From NCBI GenBank assembly GCA_024408695.1, contig JAKSUU010000032.1:1-9102 (forward strand): a stretch of 9,102 bases of DNA, written 5' to 3'. Source of the DNA: Coriobacteriales bacterium. GTDB taxonomy: Bacteria; Actinomycetota; Coriobacteriia; Coriobacteriales; QAMH01. Below the pieces are notes generated by a model. That model searched no databases and was not told the DNA's origin. It saw nothing but the letters and a program-made list of their open reading frames with translations. The position numbers and the translations under genes are program-made. Shown piece after piece: positions 1 through 5,423 of this stretch (the stretch's first letter is position 1; each line of letters opens with the position of its first letter).

Positions 1-1619
1 CGATGAGTTTCTAAATTCGCAACTAATGATGCAAGGTTGTCTGCGTTTTCACGTAAATCATACGCTTCGTCAATAAACAAAACATTGTCTTTTGCACGCG
101 CAAAAATATTGTCCCAATTTGAATGCACATTAGCGCCACTTATGGTTAAAACTCGACCCTCTTTTAATACATTAGCTTCTTTAATAAATTGTCCAAAAAG
201 TCTTGCCACTTCTGTTTTTCCTGTTCCAGGATTTCCTAAAAAGACCATATGCTTGCTAAATTCTTGAACAGGCAAACCTTGGCGCTTGAGCTCTTTTTCC
301 ATCTTAATGCGGGTTAAAATATCTTTAATCTGTTTTTTAACTGGCCCTAAACCAATTAATTGATCTAAACGAGTCATAGCGTCTGGTTCTTTTTGACCTT
401 TAAGTTTCATAACTTTTTGCATTTCATAAATGTATTGAGGATAGTCATCTTCAATGCGTTTTTGTGTTTTCCAGTTAAAGAAAAGATCATCAATGTTTTC
501 TAAAGTATTGTCATCCATTTCGGTTTTGAGCATGGTTTTAAGCTTTTCGTCTGGAACAATACCTTGTTTATGCGCCTTATCTTTAAGATACTTATAGTTT
601 TCTGTAAAACTTCTACCTCTTGGATCAAAATCACGGTCAATTAAGATATCAGCGATTGGAAGATCAACAAGTTTGTGAATGCGCCTAACAATATCAGGAT
701 TGCCGTCAGGGATTGTAAATATTACAGGTGTATGCTCCATGTATGGTTTAAGCGCATTTACAAACCTTTGAAAAGCTGTATAGTTTTGCGTATCAAAGTT
801 TGTATCTGTGTCATGCAAGCCATACTCAATTACAACGATGTTACCATTTAATGATGCACCCAAACTATCGTTTAAAGAATCGCAAAATGCTTCAAAATCT
901 CTATACCTATATAGAGCGTAATCTGCGTGCACTTCACAAAGTTTATCAAAAGAAAACTTATAAACATGATTGCTCGAAAGTCTATTAGCATCTTTTAGGG
1001 AGCTAAGTAAAACTTCTAACGAATCTTTGAAGCCATAAGTGTTGTATCCTTGTAGAATATAATTTACAGGGCTTCCGTTTTCAACATTAGACTTATTTTT
1101 GGAGTTTGTATAAATCTTCTTAAGTTCTCGATTGAGATCAGCTGCATGAAGTGTGTTTTTGCAAAGCTCAAAATTTTGTTTTTTGTTAAGGTTGTCTTTA
1201 ATAACCCAGTCAAGCATAAAAGAACCATTGCCAGACACATAACTAAACAATTCTTCACACTGAGTTTTTTCACAAAGTTGATTATTTCTAAAACTAAAAC
1301 AGGTAATGCGGTTTTCTGTAAGAAGCTCGATCTCGTCAACAGTGTAACTGATGAATTCTTTAATATCTAGTGCTTTGCAAGCACTCATCACTATGTCTTC
1401 TATATATTCAGGGGTAGTCTTCCAATCATTTATAAAGATGTATAACCATAAAATCTTGTAATCTTCGCCGTCAATTTCAACAGTACTTTGTCCCCAGCCA
1501 CGAATATCGTTTACCTGACATACAGCTTTTTTGTCTATTTCTTCATAAATAATAATTTCATCTCTGCTGTTTTTCCAGCTGTCGTAATCAACAATCATTC
1601 TTGCTTTGTAAGCTAACAT
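1..1619 (-). CDS. Tandem AAA+ ATPase, CbbX/SpoVK-like, 3'-truncated by window
   Basis: Read as 539 codons from ATG at 1617-1619 with no stop before the left edge. An in-frame TAA lies just upstream, which supports this start. The C-terminal part is a CbbX/SpoVK-type AAA+ module: an LDQLIGLGPVK segment from about residue 418, Walker A GNPGTGKT at 462-469 and Walker B VLFIDEAYDL around 513-522. Sensor 1 and the arginine finger would lie beyond the window. An upstream region resembles a second, degenerate AAA+ domain: GYNTYGFKDS at about 191-200 sits where a P-loop would, is followed by LKDANRL (compare IKEANVL after the real P-loop), and IVVIEYG near 260-267 sits at the Walker B position. Residues 1-180 are unrecognised. 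Family members are hexameric remodelling ATPases; the substrate here is unknown. The ribosome site is weak (AAGTGAG), and a short ORF overlaps the start. Family call is strong; the dead N-terminal AAA+ domain is inference. Confidence 0.9.
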   Translation of the reverse strand, partial: MLAYKARMIVDYDSWKNSRDEIIIYEEIDKKAVCQVNDIRGWGQSTVEIDGEDYKILWLYIFINDWKTTPEYIEDIVMSACKALDIKEFISYTVDEIELLTENRITCFSFRNNQLCEKTQCEELFSYVSGNGSFMLDWVIKDNLNKKQNFELCKNTLHAADLNRELKKIYTNSKNKSNVENGSPVNYILQGYNTYGFKDSLEVLLSSLKDANRLSSNHVYKFSFDKLCEVHADYALYRYRDFEAFCDSLNDSLGASLNGNIVVIEYGLHDTDTNFDTQNYTAFQRFVNALKPYMEHTPVIFTIPDGNPDIVRRIHKLVDLPIADILIDRDFDPRGRSFTENYKYLKDKAHKQGIVPDEKLKTMLKTEMDDNTLENIDDLFFNWKTQKRIEDDYPQYIYEMQKVMKLKGQKEPDAMTRLDQLIGLGPVKKQIKDILTRIKMEKELKRQGLPVQEFSKHMVFLGNPGTGKTEVARLFGQFIKEANVLKEGRVLTISGANVHSNWDNIFARAKDNVLFIDEAYDLRENADNLASLVANLETH

Positions 1620-1657
1620 AATTTACTCACTTTCTCTTCAATGTTTGTGTTAAACAT
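1613..1657 (-). CDS. Candidate 14-aa leader ORF overlapping the AAA+ start
   Basis: ATG at 1655-1657 opens a 14-codon frame (MFNTNIEEKVSKLC) whose TAG at 1613-1615 overlaps the AAA+ start by 7 nt. The AAA+ gene has only a weak Shine-Dalgarno of its own, so translational coupling is plausible. The small ORF also has a weak site (AAGAAG, 5 nt upstream). It could be chance; no homology can be judged at this length. Confidence 0.25.
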   Translation of the reverse strand: MFNTNIEEKVSKLC

Positions 1658-1734
1658 AAAAACTTCTTTTTTCACGTTGCTTACTTGATTATTACCGCTT
1701 ATAAGACTTGGTTTTCGCGCGCTAGCGCAGATTA

Positions 1735-1744
1735 CCCCTCCTTA
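1735..1744 (-). promoter_or_regulatory. Strong Shine-Dalgarno-like sequence without a start codon
   Basis: The minus strand reads TAAGGAGGGG, closer to the anti-Shine-Dalgarno complement than any ribosome site of the real genes here. No ATG, GTG or TTG follows at usable distance; the GCGCTAGCGC palindrome follows instead. It may be a ribosome standby site, part of an RNA structure, or a remnant of a lost gene. Confidence 0.3.
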
Positions 1745-1813
1745 CTACAAATCAGTTGAAAACAAAAGTCTACAAGTGCGCATCAAGCATCTTGTAATCG
1801 GTTTGTAATTTAA

Positions 1814-2226
1814 CGTGCGCTTTACCTCGCACGAGTTTGATCTTTTACGCGCAGTTTTCTTTACGCGAAAGGTTTTTATAGGGCGCTCTGTTTTAGCGCC
1901 GGTTTTGATTTTTTTTGCGCAGTTTACCTTGCGCAGGATTTGATTTTTACGCGCGGTGGCCTCACGCGGGCTTATTTTGTAACGTGCACACTCCTTGCAC
2001 GGGGTCTCCTCTTTTACCACACAGACTCCAAATGCGGTTTGGCACGCAATTTTCTAGATGCGAGGGTTTATTTTATAACGCGCAGTGTCCTTGCGCAGAG
2101 CCTAACTTATAATGCGCCTGACTGGAGCGCAGAGCCTAACTTATAATGCGCCTGACTGGAGCGCAAAGGTTGACTTATAACGCGCTTGTCCTTTCGCGGT
2201 ATAATTGTTGCGCGGTTTCCTCGCGC
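1814..2226 (-). repeat. Array of ~13 GC-rich hairpins with 34-nt period
   Basis: Inverted repeats of 4-6 bp with 7-12-nt loops recur with centres near 2218, 2189, 2156, 2122, 2088, 2053, (2015-2019, degenerate), 1992, 1959, 1925, 1891, 1857 and 1823; spacing is mostly 33.5-34.5 nt. Plus-strand arms include GCGCG/CGCGC (2210-2226), TGCGC/GCGCA (2147-2165 and 2113-2131), GCGCA/TGCGC (2080-2096), CGTGCA/TGCACG (1983-2001), TGCGCA/TGCGCA (1916-1935), GGCGCT/AGCGCC (1882-1900) and CGTGCG/CGCACG (1814-1833). Arm sequences differ between units while pairing is kept, as expected if selection acts on the structure. On the transcribed strand seven loops contain AGG (AAGGA, GAGGA or AAGGT types), and linkers are A-rich, often with TTATAA. 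A period of 34 is not a multiple of three, arguing against a protein repeat. I do not recognise a known RNA class. Confidence 0.8.
2093..2160. repeat. Perfect 34-bp tandem duplication inside the hairpin array
   Basis: Positions 2093-2126 and 2127-2160 are identical over 34 bp. The duplicated block equals one period of the array, including one TGCGC/GCGCA hairpin. These are the only two identical neighbouring units, so this is probably the most recent expansion. Confidence 0.9.
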
Positions 2227-2234
2227 GTTGGTGA

Positions 2235-2270
2235 AAGCAGAAGAATTGCGTATACTCAATTCTTTTGCTT
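2235..2270. repeat. 14-bp inverted repeat with 8-nt loop
   Basis: AAGCAGAAGAATTG at 2235-2248 faces CAATTCTTTTGCTT at 2257-2270, pairing at 13 of 14 positions around the loop CGTATACT. The odd position is a G-U wobble in plus-strand RNA but an A-C mismatch in minus-strand RNA. No T-run follows on either strand, so it is not an ordinary terminator. It abuts the promoter-proximal end of the hairpin array. Confidence 0.6.
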
Positions 2271-2290
2271 ATCTCAACCAAGACTTGCGA

Positions 2291-2389
2291 CTAAAAAACT
2301 GTCGCGCGGTGAACCAAATTATTCGATTGTGATTGTGGAACGTGATTGTGGAGATGTAAACTATAGAATCTTATTACTTCTTTACGCAT
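2291..2389 (-). CDS. Candidate 32-aa leader peptide just after promoter P1
   Basis: ATG at 2387-2389 is preceded by AAGGA at 2395-2399 with a 5-nt gap, about 6 nt after the expected transcription start of P1. The frame encodes 32 residues, with a small cluster of histidines (HLHNH near residues 12-16), and ends at TAG 2291-2293. The stop lies within a small stem-loop with GCGAC/GTCGC arms (2287-2291, 2301-2305). Placement between a near-consensus promoter and a structured leader suggests a regulatory leader peptide or a very small protein. Support is promoter and ribosome-site spacing only; no homology is recognised. Confidence 0.35.
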   Translation of the reverse strand: MRKEVIRFYSLHLHNHVPQSQSNNLVHRATVF

Positions 2390-2411
2390 CTTTATCCTTA
2401 TCGACAAACTC

Positions 2412-2441
2412 ATTATATCACGGAAGCAACTGTTTTGTCAA
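2412..2441 (-). promoter_or_regulatory. Promoter P1 (sigma-70/A type)
   Basis: The minus strand carries TTGACA (2436-2441) and TATAAT (2412-2417), both exact consensus hexamers, with an 18-nt spacer. The expected start is near 2405, directing transcription into the hairpin-rich leader and the AAA+ gene. Confidence 0.8.
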
Positions 2442-2473
2442 GTCCCTATTTTAAAGCCTTTTACTGCCAAGGT

Positions 2474-2493
2474 TATATAGTCCAAATATTTGG
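2474..2493 (-). promoter_or_regulatory. Shared palindrome upstream of P1
   Basis: The core CCAAATATTTGG (2482-2493) is a perfect 12-bp palindrome flanked by TATATAG on the plus strand. It lies 40 nt upstream of the P1 -35 box. Related 20-nt sequences occur at 5702-5721 and 6862-6881, each upstream of another promoter. It is a candidate binding site for a dimeric regulator. Confidence 0.55.
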
Positions 2494-2530
2494 TCTTTAT
2501 GCATGTAAAAGCAGTGCAATTTTTAAAACT

Positions 2531-3829
2531 TTAAAACGGGGGCTCATCGTTTTCTTCAGGAAGAGTCAACGACAAATAAAAAGAAGAAACAATCTGCAAA
2601 CCGCCAAATTGTTTGCCATCTAAGTAATCATAGGCCATACCAACATCAGTCAAATGAATCAAAAAATCTTCATCCATTACTTCACCATCAAGAATGATTT
2701 GAGTATCTTTATCTCCAATATAATTTATCTCATCAACCTTTTGACAGTATCGCGCAGGTGGAACTATTAACATAAAATGGCTTCTATCACTAGGCTTAAG
2801 AGCTCCATCAACATCCATGTAGTAACTAAGTGTAAATTTATATGTACCATCTTCTCTTTTAGATATCTTAAGGCACAATTGGTCGTTATCGTCATGCACA
2901 GGGTCTTCGTAACCAAAAGTATCGAGATAATAAGGTCCCGTTTGGTTTTCTGAATCTGGTTTAAACTCAACGTGCTTTTCACAGTACTCAATTTTATCTA
3001 TGATATCTAGCAAAAGCTCTTGCCCTTCAACAGTGTCCGTTGCAAAAATACAAGCATCATATGCATATTTAGCCATATAAAAATATCTAAGGGCATTAGA
3101 ATAGCTGATTTCGTAACCTTCACCCAAATCAAGTCCTTCTTCGACGGCTTTTAAAACTAAGCTACCCGCAGCATGAGCCGCCGCAAAAAGATAATTTTCT
3201 CCATAGTCTAGCAAAAACATATCAAGAGAGCAATTTTTAACCTGCTGAATATTAAATTTTGCATAATTTATATTAACGGGCACGCCTTCACCTTGCATAA
3301 GCATTTTTGCAGCAGACACTTGTGCGCCCTCGTGATTAAATAAAGTAGCCATTGAATAGTAATAGAAAGCTTTTTCATAAAATTTTGAGTCTTCGTTTAT
3401 AGCGCGTTCATGGTATATATACCCAAGATAATTTGCTACCTCTTTTTGATATTCATTTTCTATCGGTAATAGTTCAAGAAAGAGTTTTTCTGCAGCTTTT
3501 AAATCGGTCAAATAAGCTAAATTATACAAAACGTGATGTTCGGCATAAATGAACTTAGCAAAATAATCATCACTTTTGCATAAATCTTCAAGACATTGTT
3601 TATATAGTTTGAGCTCGGGTTCTTCTATGTCTTCTAAAAAATTATGATACTCGTTAACAAAAACTTTTTTGCATCCATCTATTAAATTCTCTTTGTCTAA
3701 CACATTTCCAAAAACAGAATAAAGGGAGCCTGCCACATTAACTAAATGTTCTAATGTGTGGCCTTCTTTTAATCCAATTTCTTGATAAATTTTCTCAAAA
3801 TCTTTTTCTTTAAATTGTTCATTTGCCAT
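2531..3829 (-). CDS. Sel1/TPR-like repeat protein, 432 aa, function unknown
   Basis: ATG at 3827-3829 is preceded by AAGGAG (3836-3841) with good spacing. There is no signal peptide or membrane segment, so it is probably cytoplasmic. The first ~270 residues look alpha-helical. Residues about 128-199 fit two Sel1-like repeats: VANYLGYIYHERAINED, then a second unit with EGAQVSAAKMLMQGEGVPV and an NYAKFN helix. A third weaker helical pair spans about 215-260. The region from ~295 to the end looks like a separate beta-rich domain, rich in aromatic and acidic residues, ending in EENDEPPF. Sel1/TPR solenoids usually bind other proteins, so an adaptor role is plausible but inferred. It lies between the HD remnant and P1, and the AAA+ gene follows after the long leader. 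Confidence 0.8.
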   Translation of the reverse strand: MANEQFKEKDFEKIYQEIGLKEGHTLEHLVNVAGSLYSVFGNVLDKENLIDGCKKVFVNEYHNFLEDIEEPELKLYKQCLEDLCKSDDYFAKFIYAEHHVLYNLAYLTDLKAAEKLFLELLPIENEYQKEVANYLGYIYHERAINEDSKFYEKAFYYYSMATLFNHEGAQVSAAKMLMQGEGVPVNINYAKFNIQQVKNCSLDMFLLDYGENYLFAAAHAAGSLVLKAVEEGLDLGEGYEISYSNALRYFYMAKYAYDACIFATDTVEGQELLLDIIDKIEYCEKHVEFKPDSENQTGPYYLDTFGYEDPVHDDNDQLCLKISKREDGTYKFTLSYYMDVDGALKPSDRSHFMLIVPPARYCQKVDEINYIGDKDTQIILDGEVMDEDFLIHLTDVGMAYDYLDGKQFGGLQIVSSFYLSLTLPEENDEPPF

Positions 3830-3882
3830 TTAAAACTCCTTCTTAACTTGTGTTTACTACAAAAAATTTATATTGCTACTAT

Positions 3883-4065
3883 TTACCATAAATTCTTTTG
3901 CTTAAAAATCTCAATCGCTTGTTCATATCTCTTTTTAAGAGATGCGGAACTTGAACCCTGTCTATTTGGGTCGGTGTTATCTAAAAGATTACACTTTTTA
4001 ATTAAAGCGGCATCTTTATCTTTAATAACTCTATATATGTAATCTATATATTTTTCGCCTTTCGT
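3883..4065 (-). pseudogene. C-terminal remnant of an HD-type (p)ppGpp-hydrolase-like gene
   Basis: An open stretch of 60 codons ends in TAA at 3883-3885 but has no start codon; a TAA sits directly upstream (4066-4068). The product begins TKGEKYIDYIYRV and contains IKKCNLLDNTDPNR and LKKRYEQAIEIF. This matches the C-terminal part of small HD-domain phosphohydrolases related to the SpoT hydrolase domain, where a Y-x-DYI helix is followed by IKLADLxxNxDxxR and a closing KY..A helix. The catalytic HD residues would lie upstream and are absent. A short piece in another frame (MFDSFRQVKV, from about 4105) may be the preceding helix, which would imply a frameshift plus a deletion. It is read from family memory, not from an alignment. 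Confidence 0.55.
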
Positions 4066-4071
4066 TTATGT

Positions 4072-4101
4072 ACTACACTTTTACCTGTCTAAAACTATCA
4101 A
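4072..4101 (-). promoter_or_regulatory. Weak candidate promoter P4
   Basis: The minus strand has TTGATA (4096-4101), an 18-nt spacer and a poor -10, TGTAGT (4072-4077). It is noted mainly because the palindrome-like CC(A/T)8GG variant lies exactly 28 nt upstream of the -35, as at P2. It would serve the Sel1-like gene through the HD remnant. Confidence 0.3.
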
Positions 4102-4121
4102 ACATAACTAAAGCTTATACT

Positions 4122-4577
4122 CTATTCTTCTAAATATTTGGATACATCAATATTCATGTAAAACGACATTAAATCATAGCCTTCTTGCTTAACATTAATT
4201 TCGTAGTCATCCAAAACTTTAATTATTTGAGGGTATTTTTCTTTTACAACAAAATGATTGCCCATGCCACCATAATAATGCTTATATCCTTCACATACGT
4301 GAGTAGGTGTAAAATCATCACCAAACTTAATTGTGCCTTCTTCTTCTTTTTCATTTGCTGCAGGACCATTAAAATACATTTTTTTAACATCAGTAAAAAT
4401 TTCACGAAGTTCGTTCCATGGAGTTTTATCATCTGTGTAATTAATTATTAACTGATCACCATTTTTCTTATAAATTGTAAAATGACCTCCACCTCCCATG
4501 GCATATGGTTCCTCCATTGCAAACGCAACCATATCTTCAAAAAGTTCGGGTGTTAATTTTTCTACAAAAATATCCAT
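4122..4577 (-). CDS. Hypothetical protein, 151 aa
   Basis: ATG at 4575-4577 has AAAGGA (4585-4590) upstream. The protein is acidic, soluble and without signal peptide or membrane helix. It opens with a helix (LTPELFEDMVAFAMEE), then a glycine-rich turn AMGGGGH before a strand FTIYKKNGDQLIINY. A second glycine motif, YYGGMGNHFVV, follows at about residues 101-111, and the tail is acidic (ending KYLEE). I do not recognise the family. The start is 33 nt after the stop of the nucleotidyltransferase gene, so the two are probably co-transcribed. Small soluble acidic proteins like this can be immunity proteins or antitoxins, but nothing here shows that. Confidence 0.75.
   Translation of the reverse strand: MDIFVEKLTPELFEDMVAFAMEEPYAMGGGGHFTIYKKNGDQLIINYTDDKTPWNELREIFTDVKKMYFNGPAANEKEEEGTIKFGDDFTPTHVCEGYKHYYGGMGNHFVVKEKYPQIIKVLDDYEINVKQEGYDLMSFYMNIDVSKYLEE
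4130..4141 (-). promoter_or_regulatory. One-mismatch copy of the shared palindrome
   Basis: CTAAATATTTGG (plus strand) differs from the P1 palindrome at one position. It lies within the last codons of the upstream gene (residues near KYLEE), so coding constraint could explain it. Its 28-nt distance to the P4 -35 argues mildly for a real site. Confidence 0.3.
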
Positions 4578-4610
4578 TTATTCATCCTTTCTCTACAAAA
4601 ATTAATATCA

Positions 4611-4949
4611 CTATTTAAATAGACTTACGCCTTTGTAGACTTCTTTTATAAAATCATTAGAAATCAAATCAATCCAAATCATATCATAAATTTGGTAATT
4701 CAATGAGATTGAAATATCAGCTATCTCATCTCCAATGCTAAGAACTTTTTTACTTGTTAAATCTCTTGTTCCTGTTTTTATAGCAATATCTATGTCGCTT
4801 TCTTCTGTATGCGGATAAGGCGTTGCACCATTCACGGCTGATCCAAATATCCAAACTTCTTCGCAATTTTCTTTTAAGACGTCTGACGCAAGCATTTTTC
4901 TTACAAAATCATGTTTTGAAGGGTGAATTTTTTGTAAAACATCATTCAT
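4611..4949 (-). CDS. Minimal nucleotidyltransferase (MNT/pol-beta fold), 112 aa
   Basis: The nucleotidyltransferase signature is clear: FGSAVNG with Gly36-Ser37, then SDIDIAIK with Asp52 and Asp54 as the metal-binding pair. A likely third acidic residue is Asp94 in MIWIDLISND, and the VYKGVSLF ending is typical of stand-alone MNT proteins. Known members act as antitoxins that AMPylate a partner toxin, or modify small molecules. I chose ATG 4947-4949, served by AGGA at 4958-4961. A GTG six codons upstream (4965-4967) has no ribosome site and would overlap the previous gene. The gene begins 10 nt after the stop of the 152-aa gene, and its ribosome site overlaps that stop, so the two are tightly coupled. 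The usual partner of such proteins is a HEPN toxin, which I do not see here. Confidence 0.85.
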   Translation of the reverse strand: MNDVLQKIHPSKHDFVRKMLASDVLKENCEEVWIFGSAVNGATPYPHTEESDIDIAIKTGTRDLTSKKVLSIGDEIADISISLNYQIYDMIWIDLISNDFIKEVYKGVSLFK

Positions 4950-4959
4950 TCTTATTGTC

Positions 4960-5418
4960 CTAACCACAACATGAAGTGCTTGTTTTGTTTGTTCTGTCCT
5001 TATCTATGATGCTAAAAGAACCATTTTCAATTAACTCATTGATTTCATCCTCTGTTGCGTTCTTATTTAATTCAAAAAAAACAGTACTTAATTTTTTTTG
5101 AAATGCGTCAGGATTAAATGAACCACCATTTTCCTTAATCATATTAGACATTTCAGTTAAAGTTAATTTGTCATAATTTTGACCTTCGATTCCTATTTGA
5201 ATTAGCTCATAATACAAATTAACGTCAACAAACTTATTATCATTAAACGAATATGCAGCGTTTTTAAAATAATTACTTGTTGCAATGTATATCATTATGT
5301 AAGGCTTATTTTTACAATAAATCTTTGCAAGATCACCGTAACAATGATAATACCCGACTATGCCATTTACCATATGATTAACTTTTTCATTTGAAATTTT
5401 GTAAGACTGCTTCTTCAT
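4960..5418 (-). CDS. Hypothetical protein coupled to the nucleotidyltransferase, 152 aa
   Basis: ATG at 5416-5418 follows GAGGTG (5424-5429) by 5 nt. The protein is lysine-, asparagine- and tyrosine-rich, with an aromatic N-terminal half (GIVGYYHCYGDLAKIYC, then KPYIMIYIATSNYF) and a more polar C-terminal half (KKLSTVFFELNKNATEDEINELIENG). It ends in STSCCG, an unusual cysteine pair at the C terminus. I do not recognise a family. No HEPN R-x(4-6)-H motif is present. Being first in the cluster and abutting a minimal nucleotidyltransferase, it is the natural candidate partner, substrate or toxin for that enzyme; this is inference from position only. Confidence 0.75.
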   Translation of the reverse strand: MKKQSYKISNEKVNHMVNGIVGYYHCYGDLAKIYCKNKPYIMIYIATSNYFKNAAYSFNDNKFVDVNLYYELIQIGIEGQNYDKLTLTEMSNMIKENGGSFNPDAFQKKLSTVFFELNKNATEDEINELIENGSFSIIDKDRTNKTSTSCCG

Positions 5419-5423
5419 TTAAA

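Larger units (their letters stand above)
1620..2405 (-). promoter_or_regulatory. Long structured leader of the AAA+ gene
   Basis: About 790 nt lie between the P1 promoter and the AAA+ ATG with no convincing protein of normal size. In transcript order the stretch holds a candidate 32-aa ORF, an 11-nt direct repeat (TCCACAATCAC at 2342-2352 and 2329-2339), a 5-bp hairpin (2287-2291 with 2301-2305), a 14-bp hairpin (2235-2270), a ~34-nt-period hairpin array (1814-2226), a TACAAG/CTTGTA hairpin (1771-1796), a strong orphan Shine-Dalgarno, a 10-bp GCGCTAGCGC palindrome (1719-1728) and a 14-aa ORF. Whether the whole stretch is one leader or includes a separate non-coding RNA cannot be decided from sequence alone. 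Confidence 0.5.

Noticed and set aside
1745..2020. Open frame of 91 codons on the minus strand, Lys/Arg/Cys-rich
   Set aside because: It lies in the hairpin array, begins with GTG, and its apparent peptide repeat is a by-product of the 34-nt DNA repeat, which shifts frame from unit to unit.
1814..2226. CRISPR array
   Set aside because: Regular spacing invited the idea, but there is no conserved direct repeat with unrelated spacers; the parts that vary are the paired stems. No cas gene is nearby.
1915..2454. Three overlapping plus-strand open frames of 65-102 codons
   Set aside because: They run through the array and antisense to promoter P1, lack ribosome sites, and show no protein-like composition.
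4950..4967. GTG at 4965-4967 as start of the nucleotidyltransferase
   Set aside because: No ribosome site precedes it and it overlaps the upstream gene. The ATG at 4947-4949 has AGGA at proper spacing.
4960..5418. HEPN toxin partnered with the nucleotidyltransferase
   Set aside because: The R-x(4-6)-H catalytic motif expected for HEPN proteins is absent, so only genomic position supports the pairing.
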